Of a stretch of 64,000 nt of DNA, positions 22,543-34,370 are shown piece after piece. Every line of letters begins with the position of its first letter. The stretch's first letter is position 1. Source of the stretch: Enoplolaimus lenunculus (taxonomy: Eukaryota > Nematoda > Enoplea > Enoplida > Thoracostomopsidae). Under the pieces are notes generated by a model that was given only the letters and a program-made list of their open reading frames with translations, made no database searches and had not been told where the DNA came from. The stretch spans positions 124,001-188,000 of the forward strand of contig JASANG010003764.1 of NCBI GenBank assembly GCA_030248215.1, given 5' to 3'. A program made the translations under genes and the position numbers.

Positions 22543-22701
22543 GGCCCATGTAAAGATAAAGAGCGGAACGTTTTTCTGTGAGACTCGAAAAGAGTAAGCT
22601 TAAGCTGTAGGCTAATTTTTTTTGCTTGGCTTAGGAATATGCTCATTCTAACACTTAGGTTTAGGCTTAATACTGTTCCTCCACTGTTCTTTGCATTGGC
22701 C
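22543..22701. mobile_element. GGCC-ended MITE with 8-bp target duplication
   Basis: Left GGCCCATGTAAAGATAAAGA, right TGTTCTTTGCATTGGCC; inner ends CGGAAC and CTGTTCC are also inverted. The flanks CCTATTTT (22535-22542) and CCTATTTT (22702-22709) are an exact 8-bp duplication, pointing to a hAT-type (or other 8-bp-target) transposase in trans. The interior has GGCTTAGGAATATGC and TTAGGTTTAGGC. Confidence 0.85.
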
Positions 22702-23254
22702 CCTATTTTTCTGAGTATAATAAAAGTTTTCATGTGTAGAGTAATTGAATTTCGAATTTAATAATTGTTCATTCACACCATATGGTTGTTTTGTATTAAG
22801 AGTACGTATCCAGAACCCTTTTCCTTGATAATTTCCGTCTCCAGTTTTTCATTATAACAAATATCTTGTAATTTTCCAGAATTTTTACGCTAAAAGTATT
22901 ACAAATTCCGTTGTTAAAATGCTTACTGATAGTCTTACTTTAGCCATTTAAGTGTTTGCATTTAAATGGTCTCTAATTCTAATTTTGAGCGGTCTTTTCG
23001 TTTCCCCTACATATTAATACCGCAATGATTGCATTGAATTAAACAAATAATGTTCCTTGTATGACAGGGAATGTACTGTTGTCGGAGATAAAGAAATTTT
23101 TATTATTATTATAAGCTGAACTATATACAGGCTCAGGATAATGATACTTACAGATAATACAGCTTTTTGGCAGCAAATAGGTATTGCACAGGATTGCATT
23201 GTAGAAATGTCTTAAATATAATTGAATTAGTTATGCTGTCCCCAGTAGTGTAAA

Positions 23255-23372
23255 AATGTTGGTTTTACCCCCTCCTCCTCCTCCTCGCTCCTCCTCCGTG
23301 AAGCGGAGGAGGTGGAGGAGGAAGAGGGGTGTGTGCGCAGTCCCCCCTCCCTCGGAGAGGGGGAGGAGGAAC
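23255..23372. repeat. Strand-asymmetric CCT/GGA-rich hairpin
   Basis: A CCTCCTCCTCCTCGCTCCTC run is followed by GAGGAGGTGGAGGAGGAAG and a second CCCTCCCTCGGAGAGGGGGA inverted pair. The purine and pyrimidine halves can pair. Low complexity; the open frame across it is an artefact. Confidence 0.75.
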
Positions 23373-23382
23373 TGTGTTGATG

Positions 23383-23510
23383 AGCCAATGTAAAGAACAG
23401 GGGCGGAACGGTATTATAAGCATATTCAAGCAAAAAATTAGTGTAACGCATAAGCTTACTCTATTTCAGTCCAACAGAAAAACTTTCCGCCCCTGATCTT
23501 TACATGGGCC
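23383..23510. mobile_element. GGCC-ended MITE
   Basis: GCCAATGTAAAGAACAGGGG and CGGAACGGTATTATAAGCAT at the left; TCCGCCCCTGATCTTTACAT and GGGCC at the right. It directly follows the CCT/GGA-rich hairpin. No clear target duplication. Confidence 0.75.
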
Positions 23511-24266
23511 GGAGGATAGAATGGTTTCGTATTCTGCTGTCCCTGATCCTCCCCCTGTAAAGAAACAACTCTGGTTTGTACTTCATTTTGAAAATATATA
23601 TTTTGCGAGCCCGTGCTCTCAAACAAAAATATTAATCGTTTACTGCATATTACATTATATACGCCATGGGTGATCATGGGAAGATACAACTCAACCTCTC
23701 TGCCAATTTTTGACCAATTGTTTTAGGCATGTTTTCAGTTAATAACATAAGAAACCCCGTCCTACAAAATTTCGTAGTATGTTTCCGCTCGTTCGCTTCG
23801 CTTGCGAGTTTGGGGGGCCCCACCCCTGCCTGCTCAGGCGCTGTGTTTCTTCCGTCTCGTTCTCAAATTTTGGTGGCGCCCTATGCAAACATTAACTATC
23901 ATTAATCATTATACTTGTACTGTTTTATTTCAACGCAGTTACAAACAGTAGTACAGCAGATACATGCTTAGTCTTAGGTCAGGTCGGTCCGATGTGTCTT
24001 AAAGTTAAAACTATAACATATTTCTAATTGTTTTTACTGGCCAAGTAGCTTTGCATTCGTCCGAGCAACTGCGTTGAATATTAAACAATCAAATATTTCT
24101 GAATCTATTTATAATCATTAGTTTTATCCTGAAAATGTGTCAACAGTTAACGCATTTCAATATCTGGTTTGCAAGTTTTATTGATGGCCGTATTTATCGG
24201 AATTGTGCAAAATATAAAACATTTCAGCAAGTAATTAGCTTTAATAGTAAATTGGTTTCGATATAT

Positions 24267-24480
24267 AAATCAGTCGTAGTGGGACTACATTTATTGAGCG
24301 AAGCTCGAACACACATAAGCAATTACGGCAATATGCAAATTAGTTATTAGCTAACTATTCATTTTCGGTTTTGTAGGTTTGTAAGCAATTTCCTCAGATT
24401 CCTCGCACGCAAAAACCTTTCAGCCACCCTAATAATTATTGGAATAATTCAAAAAGTCCTAATTTTGTCTCGTCAATTGA
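24267..24480 (-). repeat. Copy of the 180-bp AT-rich repeat
   Basis: Edge CAGTCGTAGTGGGACTACAT followed by GCAATATGCAAATTAGTTAT, AAAACCTTTCAGCCACCCTA and AAAAAGTCCTAATTTTGTCT, as at 18830-19100. Confidence 0.7.
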
Positions 24481-24484
24481 ATGA

Positions 24485-25272
24485 TTTTTTCGAAACAGAA
24501 ACTAGGTTTTGCGATGTGTTTTGTTTTGTTATTTTTATTAATTTTGTGTTAAGTAACTGCAAATTTCAAAACATCTTCAGTATTATCTTTGAATTACAAG
24601 TGAATAGGTCATGATTCTTTGTTTTAGATTGCGGCTGAAATTAAAGTCTTATTTCTTCGTCGAATCAGTTCAAAATACGTTCGCCACTCCAGTTGTTTTA
24701 ACATTTTTTAATTAATGAATTTTTCGTTCACATTTCTTTTAATATTCGCATATTTTGTATCTTTTGGTTGTTTTTTGAATAATACAGTTGTGTTTTAAAC
24801 CATGTGTTTTTAACTAAAATAATGTTATAGATTTCCATGTCCATGTTACTTTTAGGTCTGTCCCATTTTTTGGTGGGATTTTTTGGAAACAGAACTAGGT
24901 TTTGCAATGTGTTTTGTTTTGTTATTTTTATTAATTTTGTGTTAAGTAACTGCAAATTTCAAAACATGTTCTGTATTATCTTTGAATTACAAGTGAATGC
25001 GTCATAATTCTGTTTTAGATTACGGCTGAAATTAAAGTCTTATTTCTTCGTTGAATCAGTTCAAAATACGTTCGCCACTCCAGTTGTTTTAACATTTTTT
25101 TAATTAATGAATTTTTCGTTCACATTTCTTTCAATATTCGCATTGTTTGTATCTTTTGGTTGTTTTTTGAATAATACAGTTGTGTTTTAAACCATGTGTT
25201 TTTAACTAAAATAATGTTATAGATTTCCATGTCCATGTTACTTTTAGGTCTGTCCCATTTCTTGGTGGGACT
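24485..25272. repeat. Tandem duplication, unit about 394 bp
   Basis: Two units begin CGAAACAGAAACTAGG (24491) and GGAAACAGAACTAGG (24885) and both end GTCTGTCCCATTT-TTGGTGGGA. They are almost identical over TTAATTTTGTGTTAAGTAAC, ACGTTCGCCACTCCAGTTGT and ATGTCCATGTTACTTTTAGG. The duplication is young. No coding potential was recognised. Confidence 0.85.
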
Positions 25273-25574
25273 GTAAAAGACTAGGCTTAGATTTAAGGCA
25301 ATATTTTTTGCAAAGGCTTAGGCTTATAAATACACTGTTTTCAGCACGAATGCGTAGCTTTGTCGTGGAAATATGGTTAATCTACAATTACGGCCCGTAA
25401 AATAACAGCGAAATTCTTTATATCCTCCTACACACAAGCGTCGTAAAAATACTTTTGGTGAATTTGTATGTTCCAAGACAAGAAAATTTAATATATTGTA
25501 ATTGAAGTATATATATTATTTCAAAGCAAAAAAATGAAAAGAGCTAAAAAACTACGTATTATTTTATTACGTAT

Positions 25575-25865
25575 TTTTAGCTTTATACGAGCCGTGCACG
25601 CCTGGTAACTTAGCCACACGCAGGCAGCCCCTGGTGATGTGGGAGATGATTGACATCGTCAGTTACCAAGATCCCTTCGCGGTCGGCCGTTTGCGTTAGG
25701 CTCATACACGAGTGTCCCCTCCCTGGGCATTTTGCTTGTTGACCAAACCACTGACATTTTACAGCCCGCCCTGCCGTGTCGTGTTAGGGGCGATACGTTC
25801 GATCCACCTAACCCACGGTAAAGATGCTTGATGTCAGTGGCACCAAAACAAGCAACCATAGGAAT
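25575..25865 (+). repeat. GC-rich island, possible Pol III-type repeat
   Basis: A GC-rich segment in AT-rich surroundings. GGTAACTTAGCCACACG and GTTCGATCCACC (box-B-like) suggest a Pol III-derived repeat, but no tRNA cloverleaf could be drawn and no second full copy was seen. It is also possible that it is an unrecognised exon; the minus-strand frame there lacks known motifs. Confidence 0.3.
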
Positions 25866-26519
25866 TCAAATTTTTAAAAAACAATCTATGATTAAGCTGG
25901 GTAATAAATAACAAACATCTGTATGTTTAGCAGTGTACAAACCTAGTTAGGATTTAGCTTCTCAGCATATTATGTATGTAAAAATCTTATAATTTTAATC
26001 AATCCTACGAAAAAAGCTGTATATAGCCAGTTTTTTGCTATGCTTAAAAATGAACTTAGTTATATTTTAAAAGAATCGTAATTGCGGTCATTTTACTTGT
26101 TAGGTTGTGCCAGTTAAAATTTAATACACCTTGTGGTTTTTTAAATAAGAAAATTGTAATTTCAACAAATTGATCAGATACAGCTTTACCTTGGATTGGT
26201 CAAAATCATTTATCTTTACCTGTTTAAAAACCAAATTGCATAAAGTACTAAGTCTCAACGTTGCGATGCATGACTTTACAGATGGTTTTTCAGCTAGCGT
26301 AAGTAGATTTCAAAATCAGTACCTGTTAGTTGCAGTGTATGAAACTCAGTATTAATTCCAAGTCCTAAAGTTTGGTTTATGTTACTTTTAGCTGCATTAC
26401 TATTTCTTAAGCCACTGCTTTATATTAAACTCATACTTTACATTATCTCTTTGCGTTACCTTAGGCTTAGGAATACGCTTAATCTACAGTTATTAGTCTA
26501 AAAGTAACATTTACCAAGA

Positions 26520-26632
26520 TTGCAATGGTCGACGGGGGATAACCCCCAACCCAACACTTGAGCGTCAGGTTACCCCATCGCCGTAGGGGCCGCCCCTGGT
26601 AGCTGTGCAAGCAGCCACAGGTTTTGTTTATT
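26520..26632 (+). repeat. GC-rich repeat, related to 35290-35410
   Basis: TACCCCATCGCCGTAGGGGC and CTGGTAGCTGTGCAAGCAGC match the reverse complement of the segment around 35330-35380, so this is a dispersed repeat in two orientations. Type unknown. Confidence 0.6.
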
Positions 26633-26883
26633 TATTTTTTCGTTTTCTTTTATTTTTTATATTAGGAATAAAGCCTATATATAAGTCAGGGTTTCAGTAT
26701 TGGTATAAACATATTTCTAAGCCTAACAATTAAGTGCAAGTCTAAACCTAAGCTAAAAAGTGGCTTAATAAAGCTTAAGCTTAATCCTACGATAAAACGG
26801 TATAACACTGAATTATATATAGATGAAAGTAACAAAACAATACAATCAATTAACTCTTCGTACACTAGCGCAAGGCCTTTGCC

Positions 26884-27200
26884 GTGAGTTCTTTCGAACC
26901 TACGGCTCATAATTTTCATTTTTTTGTTCTTGTTGTTGTCGTTGTTGTTCTTGTTGTTGTTGCTGTTGCTGCTGCTGTTGGTGTTGCTGTTGCAGTTGTT
27001 GCTGCTGCTGCATGTTGTTGTTGTTGTTGCTCCTGCTGTTGCAGTTGTTGTTGTTGTTGCTGCTGCTGTTGTTGTTGTTGTCGTTGTTGTTGCTTCATGC
27101 GCAGTGTGATTCGCACCTTTCGCTGCGCTTCTAAACGAGCAGCTAATGCTGCCCGCTTCACTCGCAATATATCGTCAGGGCGCTCGCACTGACACCCGAC
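26884..27200 (-). other. CAG/CAA repeat, possible poly-Q coding fragment
   Basis: On the minus strand an open frame reads PDDILRVKRAALAARLEAQR, KVRITLRMKQQQ, then long Gln, Ala and Thr runs from a degenerate CAA/CAG/ACA tract. The basic amphipathic part before the Gln run looks like real coiled-coil coding sequence, but I do not recognise the family. There is a possible acceptor near 27205 and no recognised neighbouring exon. It may be an exon remnant of a transcriptional coactivator-type gene or a chance frame. Confidence 0.3.
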
Positions 27201-27808
27201 ATCTTAGATCCCGCGCCTGCGAGCGCCCCAACGGTTGTAGTTTTTTGGTAGCATCTAAAATATGCAATCATATATTTTCAACATTAACTAGTCAAAGAAA
27301 GACAACTCTCCATATAAAAACACGGAAACGCTAGCAAAAAAACCTTAAATAACTGCTCAATGAAAACATAAAAGACCTGTCAATGTAAAACATTTACAAT
27401 ATCTCAAAATTTTAATAAGCTAACTTTAGTATTTGAAAAATTTGTGTTAATAGTATTTAGTGATGTTATTATTGAAACGATATTGTTATTGGTAAATGTA
27501 AACTGTGGGGGTAAAACTGAAGAAACTAAGAAACAAGATTGATGTTATGATGATTGGCGAAATAGTTCATTGGAAAAGTGGAATGCTGCTGATGGCTTTA
27601 AAATTAGATGGTTAAATAAAAATAGCGGCAATTTGCATTTTACAATACTCCTGATACCACCTAAAAATGTTTGTTGGAGCGCACAGATGGTTTATTTGTT
27701 TGATATTTTTGACTATTTGTTTGTTAATTTTCCCATAAACTTTAAACACGGAACCCTTTTGATAAGTGCAGTTGGCATTTATAGGGGGAATGTGTTTAAT
27801 AGCGGTTG

Positions 27809-28627
27809 CCATTAGTATCTCGAAAGGGACTCAATTTTTTGCGTTGCTTGATGCGTGTGCATAGATGTGTGCGCGTGTACTAACGTAATGTACTGACATC
27901 CTACAGACATATATTTGTCCGGAGTACCTTCCGAATAAGTCTAGACAATTAAAGCTATCTAAGTACAGCTATTAAACTGTACCTTGCCTCCAGCTAGGAT
28001 GTGTATTTTAATACTGTTCCAAATGGGGTTTTGGAACATTTATTACATCGGCGTGTGCATTTTTACGTTGATGACCCATTTGTATTGGATTTATATTGGA
28101 AATGAATTTGTAGACATTGCTATTAAAAGCATTTTAAGTGAAAGTCGTATCCAAGTTCCTTTAGTATAGTTTTTATGTAAAACCTCATGTATAAGCTAAT
28201 GTTTTGAAACGCTTTTATATCTGTTACCGTATAACATATTTCGATTTAATTTTTTCCAATAGTATTCACTTTCGGTGTGAAAAGTAAAATTTATTTACGT
28301 TTCAAGAAGATCGTATTTTACGTGATAGTTTATCAAGTTCCACTAACAATTGACATTTCCAATTTAGGAATACAGCAAAATTTAGCGACCTATGTTTGTA
28401 GATAATTTTTCCGATGTATTCGTTTATATTGATATGAAATTTTGGAATAACGATATTTTTAGTAAATTATTCGTGAGGCGAAAATTAGGTATTTTTCCAG
28501 TAAACTGTTATTAAGTGTATTACGTATCATTTCAAAAATTGAAATCTCCAGTGCACTGCAAAAAATGGTGAGTCAAATTGACTCCCTCCGAAATAGGCTC
28601 TGCGGGACTACACAAATTGAGTCAAAT
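27809..28627 (+). repeat. 0.8-kb repeat, copy B
   Basis: Partner of 21021-21837, in the same orientation. It includes the left half of the CACTGC-ended MITE (from about 28552) and stops at GTCAAAT, where the sequence changes into the Ty3/gypsy-like element. Confidence 0.85.
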
Positions 28628-31600
28628 ATCTCTCCATCCTTATACGTTTCCACCTGTTCAAGCAGCCACTTCACAAAGTCGTCTGCTTCTGACGCGTCCT
28701 GCCCTTCAGGCATGGCCGCTACCCTGGTTACTGCCGGTAAAATTTGCTCTAATTGAGGCAATTCCTCTCCTCTTGTCGCCTTAATACTGGCTAATGCCTC
28801 TTCCCGTTTCACTATTTCCGTAATTTCCTCTGCCTGTTCCACTGACGCCACTATCTCACCTGATAGTAGCTGCATCGTCCTTCCTTCAATGTTTGAAACC
28901 GGCAGGAATACACACCCTTGTTCATTTTTCACCACCGCCTTGGGTATCAACAAGGCCTCTAACAACGCCTCTGACTCCAATTGCGGTTCCGTTACCACTT
29001 CACTTTCCTTTTCTAATTCACCGCATACCCTGCAACAGACCATCACCGTCGTCTCCGCCGGGATCTGTACTGCTACAGCGACTCTGCATACGTTAGCCAC
29101 TCGAGGGGCTACCGTATTATCCTTTTCCGTTTCTTCTGCCCAATCCTGAATTCTCACCTGTTTTCCTTCCCAGGGCAACCGTTCCTTTTTCGATTCCCTT
29201 TGTTCCAACGGCTCTACTTCCGGAGCCCATACTTGTCCTGCATCCTGTTTCCAACTACCGTCCTGTGTCGAAAGTACTTCATTTCCTTTCGCCGTGGACC
29301 GTGCCTCTTTTTCCTGTTCACTTCCTTGTTCCAGAGTCGGCTTCACCTCCTCTGATACTGCCGGAATATCATTTCCCGCTAACATCACCTGTTGCGCTGC
29401 CCCTTGTGTCGAAGGGTTCTTATCCCCCTTCGGCACAGCCAGCGACTCCGGTACCTGAGGCTCCTTTCTATTATAATAAGTATTTGCCCGTTCTTCCGGC
29501 CTCACATTTTCCAGCCATTCATGAGTCAAACTCCCATTTCGTACCACTTGGCGAGCACGCCATGATCGTACGATTCTCCTGTTCACCATCACCAAGGACC
29601 TATTATAGTCCAAGGTGATGCCGAAATCATTCAACATATCGTCCCCAAAGATCAACGCCGTTTGCATTTCCGGGGCTATATGGATATTAGCCATTTTTGT
29701 CGTTCCGCCCATAGTCACCAGATATTTCAAACACCCAATAGTCTGTTGGGCTATCTGGTTATTATATGTCCTGCATGAAATCTTTACCGTTTCATCCAGG
29801 GGTAAATCCGAGAAATATTTCTCGTATGCCGATATGTGCATAAGTGACACATCCGCGCCAGAATCCAGCATCCCCGTTATCTGGTAACTCCTGATACTCA
29901 TTTCGATGTACAGACCCGTAGCTTTCGTCGCTGCGGCTCCTTCCACGAAATTCACACCCGGTTCTGTTACACCTGCTGTCGCCGTTATCGGCCCTTCATG
30001 CATTTTCCTTATCCGCACGCTCGGTGCTCCATTTTCCTGCGCTGTGGCCGTAGGTGATGATATACACGGCCCCAGTACTTCCTTTTGCCTTTGCAATATC
30101 ACTGGCCCTTGTACCTGGTTACTACTCGCCGACGTCATCGGGGGTAACGGTGCGTTCAACCCCGGTATCGGTAGGCGATTTGCCCGAAAACATTCATTCG
30201 ACGGGTGATTCGTCCTGTTACAATGAACGCAAGGCGGGAATCTCCCTCCTTGCCCTCCTTGTGCCTGTCCTTGCCTGTTTCCAGCGTTGCCAGCATTATT
30301 CTGCTGCACCGCAGCTCCGCTCGCACCCTGTCTGCTCGCCTTTACTGGACATTCTCGTGCGATATGTCCCTGTCCTTCACAAAAGAAGCACGACCCGACT
30401 TCCCTTAATTTCCTGACTCGCTCTGAATCCCGTGGCACCTGGTCAGATACAACCTGCTGACCTTGTCCTGAACCTTGTGCCTCCGTTTGCTCCTGATTAT
30501 TCACACGAGCACGTCCTGCCTGCTGTCGCCGCGCATTCCCGGCGCCAGTATTTTGCCTTGCCTGTTGTGCATTCGACGCACCCGTTTGCTGTTCCTGCTT
30601 CGACTCCATTTTACTCCCTTTTTCCTTCACGTTCAACGTGCCGTCAGCTTCAAGTTGCCTCTGCAACTTCAAGGCACGGCGCCGCAATTCCTCAAACGAC
30701 TCTACTATACCCAGCTGCAGCCGTTGTTTCATTTCCGGGAACGAGTTGTTCACAAATGTCTGACACAACAAGTCCCTGCTTTCCTCCGTATTCGCAAACT
30801 GTTTCTCCAAATATCTTACCCAGTAAGACTGCAGCTCGTCAGCGTATTCGCTCACGTCCCCTTTTTGCCTGATCCTCTGGAACGCTGCCATTCTATTCGA
30901 CAGGTCCGTCGATTCTCCAAACCTTTCCTGGAATTCGCGCACTAATTGCCCGAACTCCTCTGAGCCGTATGGTCCATACCGCTCTTCCAAAATATCCAAA
31001 TATTGGTCAGCCAGTCCTTTCACATGATTCCTGAAGTGATTTATTTTGGACTCGCTGTGGACAATTTTAGCCGTTTGCATCACCCGTTCAAATTTCCTGT
31101 ACCAAATTCCAAAATCTGACTTGCCTTCGAAATTTTGCAATGGCAATTTCTGCGGCATTTTCACCACGATCTGTGGTGCACCGTGATTCGCGTACCCCAT
31201 ATGCTGTGGTACCCGATTTGCCATATTCCCCATTGCCTGTAACTGTGGCATCTCCGCAAAACCCGTCATCCTCGGTGTTTGCATGACCGGTTCTTGCCAA
31301 CTTGCGTTCGCTTGCGGAGCCACTCCTGGTTGTGCCGGAAATGCCTGATATGCATTCCCCGCCAATGGTTGGGTCAACACCGGATAACTCGCCTGTCGGT
31401 AACCCATAGGGACAGGGTGGGGTGCCACCCCTCCTTTCGGCATCTCCTGATTTCCCATCGACATCGAGCAGGCTTGTTCCCCTGCTCCATGCATTCGCGT
31501 AGCTTCCCGGTACTCCTTTGTCACAGATTGCCGGTTAACTTCGTCCTTATTCGACATCCGACTCACTCTGCCTGATCTGTGACTCTGCCTTGACTCCGGC

Positions 31601-32580
31601 CTCTGACCCATTTCACTTTCCAATTTACTCCACAACTTTCGAAACTTCTCACTATGTTTCGACTTCAGACCCCGTTCGAATGCCCGAGTCAATTCCTTGA
31701 TTTCGTCTTCCTCCTCTTCTGATTCCTGAATAGACGTCGCCCTCGAGCGTGCCTGAGGCACCCCCGGACTGCGACCTCTATCTTCTTCCACTGCCTTCAC
31801 ACTATCCTGGCTCCGTGCTCCTATTCCTTGCACCTGGGTGGAAACCTGTTGTCGCTGTAACCCATGTCCCATGGACATGCGTTGTTCCACCGACCAGTTT
31901 GCCAACGGCCCATCCATTTCTAATTGTGGATGCGGCCTAATCATATTTATCCTGCGTGACGGTTCCGTCCCGCTATATGCCTGAGTCCATCTCATACCTG
32001 TTTCTGAACTATTTCCTTCCATCATAGCCGGGTTCGGTATTGCGTATCTCGGTTCTGGTCGACATACGCCCGAATCCTCCAGATCCTGTCTCTCGTTCTG
32101 ATATTCCGCTGTCATCCGAGGATAGGACATGCCTGAATCTACAACACCGCCATGTCCTGTGCTTCCCTCCGATGCATAAGCGAGTCTATGACTCCCTTGC
32201 CGTATGCCTGCATCCTCTTGCGCTCTCATTCCGGTATGCTGCCCGTCTAACATCGTTAGATCCGGCGCCCTTGTCTCCGTCACCTGTGCTCCTCGCGCAA
32301 TCATAGTCGATTGCCCGGATATGCCATTCCCATTCGTCTGGAATACTGATTCGAGTGATTCCTGACGACACATTGTACTCGGTAACGAAATCTCCTCGAT
32401 TTCTTTACCCGGTTCTGCCTGAAGCTCGCGTGACATACTTCGTGTTGTCACCCTGCTTTCACGCGCCGTAGCCCTTGCTACCGCTTCCTGTTCTACCGCC
32501 GTAGTTGGGGTCCTGTACAACGGCATTCTCCTTTTTCGAAATCGCACTTTCAGCCAATCTCTGTAAACTATTTCCCACAC
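28628..32580 (-). mobile_element. Ty3/gypsy-like retroelement fossil, gag-protease part
   Basis: One long minus-strand frame of over 1,300 codons. Parts in order: charged N-terminal region, Gag core (IVVKMPQKLPLQNFEGKSDF, then a W-rich segment with WVRYLEKQF), a CCHC zinc knuckle CFFCEGQGHIARECPVKA, a second cysteine/histidine cluster (CVHCNRTNHPSNEC), and a retropepsin-like protease with LDSGADVSLM. A post-protease region with LLIPKAVVKNEQGCVFLPVS resembles the linker of Ty3/gypsy (Metaviridae) polyproteins. Reverse transcriptase, RNase H and integrase were not recognised in the window, so this is an incomplete copy. The open frame suggests a young insertion. LTRs were not identified. Confidence 0.82.
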
Positions 32581-33339
32581 CAGTGTTATTGTGTTTTATA
32601 TATATAAAACACCACTTTTCTGACCGGCCAATTTTTCGTAATTTTTGGCCCAAAACTTTTTACCCGGTTCAAAATTTCTTCCAAGAACGTGCTCTGGGTA
32701 TTTACGAACTATACAGTTCCTAAATGTTTCAGCCCCAAGCACCTTCGACGATTTTTCGACCTTTTCACTTAGCTACTCCCCAGATTTCGTCTCACAGCCT
32801 TATTCACTCACTGAATACGGCACCCGATTCGAAAACTTGTGGCGTAGCCCCAAGCAAAATACTCCTGAATCGTTCCTTGAACTCTTTTCCAACTTTTATT
32901 CACGTTTGCCAGCCGCTATCTCGCGTCAGGCCAACTTTCAGCTCCGGTTTTCACCCGAGATTGCTCCTTGTTAGCTAGCTACTTGTTACAAGTACCTAGA
33001 TCTCGTGCCGGCACCAACCGAAATTTCCGTAAACCCTTATAGCGCAAGTGTTAAGGGTTTACTTCCGTCCTTGATATGCCCTGAGTCCAATGCCGTATCC
33101 TTTTTGCCTTTCTCGCACCGTTTCACTTCACCAGGTCCAAAAACAACTGAATTTTTGACAATTTTTCAGATGCTTTAGACCAATACTGCCGATGCCTGTA
33201 GCCGTTCCGTTTCAAATTTTAACCCGGTACTTACGAACACAATAGTTCCTAAGTATGCCAATTTCACCAGTTTCTGACCGTTTTTTCCAATTTTCGTCTC
33301 TTCACCCCGAGAATTTTCACTTCCAATTCGCCTGTTCCT

Positions 33340-33985
33340 GAACTAGTTCCACGTACTTGCGGCACAGCCTCAAGTATAACTGTCGAACTAATTCACAGCC
33401 TGTACTATCCAGTAATGTCAGTATCTGTTGCCCTTTCGCGCAGTAGATACTCACAGCCCGATTTCCTTTTCAGCCTGATTTCAATCCGCTAACTCCTGAA
33501 TCAGTTCCACGTACTTGCGGCACAGCCTCAAGTGTAACTGTCGAACTAATTCACAGCCTGTATTATCCAGTAATGTCAGTATCTGTTGCCCTTTCGCGCA
33601 GTAGATACTCACAGCCCAGTTTCCTTTTCAGCCTGTATTCCCTGTTATTTTCCACAACACGATCGTTCAGATCCTGTATTTCCAATAACAGCCTTTTGCC
33701 TATACTATCCAGTAATGTCAGTATCTGTTGCCCTTTCGCGCAGTAGATACTCACAGCCCAGTTTCCTTTTCAGCCTGTATTCCCTGTTATTTTCCACAAC
33801 ACGATCGTTCAGATCCTGTGTTTCCAATAACAGCCTTTTGCCTGTACTATCCAGTAATGTCAGTATCTGTTGCCCTTTCGCGCAGTAGATACTCACAGCC
33901 CAGTTTCCTTTTCAGCCTGTATTCCCTGTTATTTTCCACAACACGATCGTTCAGATCCTGTGTTTCCAATAACAGCCTTTTCTTT
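33340..33985. repeat. Tandem repeats of about 142 bp in the element leader
   Basis: Three near-identical units of about 142 bp (starts near 33571, 33712 and 33854) contain GTCAGTATCTGTTGCCCTTT, CGCGCAGTAGATACTCACAG and TTCCACAACACGATCGTTCA. Two further partial units precede them, joined through a second repeat TTCCACGTACTTGCGGCACA (about 33347 and 33507). Internal tandem repeats in leaders are common in gypsy-type elements. Confidence 0.85.
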
Positions 33986-34370
33986 TTACACCCAGAAATT
34001 CCTTTCTCTTTTTTCCAACTATTCCTTTTCACACCGACCACCAACTAAATCAGCATCGAGACCGTCGTGGTCACCATGTGACAAGTTCGTGATTTTGACT
34101 TAAGCCGGTATCCTGCATCGCCTGTTATGTTCTTTATCTCGATGTATGCTTATCGCTCTGATTTAGTAAAACGCGGCCGGTAAATGTTTATTATAAATCC
34201 CAACCCGAAACCCGTATGACATCGAATATTTAATATTAACACCAGCAAATTACAGGTTATGCAATTTAACTGGCAACCCGAGCCGGAATCCTTAAAGCCG
34301 ACGCCTGAATCTGGTTTAGTCCAGCCACTGGCTTTACCGTACCCAATACTTTTGCCGTTTTCCAGAATCC

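Noticed and set aside
26884-27192. Plus-strand Val/Leu- and Cys-rich frames over the GTT/CTG tract
   Set aside because: Translations of a trinucleotide repeat in the wrong frame; no signal peptide or family.
29265-30945. Several plus-strand frames of 90-156 residues
   Set aside because: All are shadows on the strand opposite the gag-protease frame and share its codon-bias artefacts.
33340-33985. CRISPR-like regular repeats
   Set aside because: Direct tandem units of 142 bp with no unique spacers, in a eukaryotic retroelement leader.
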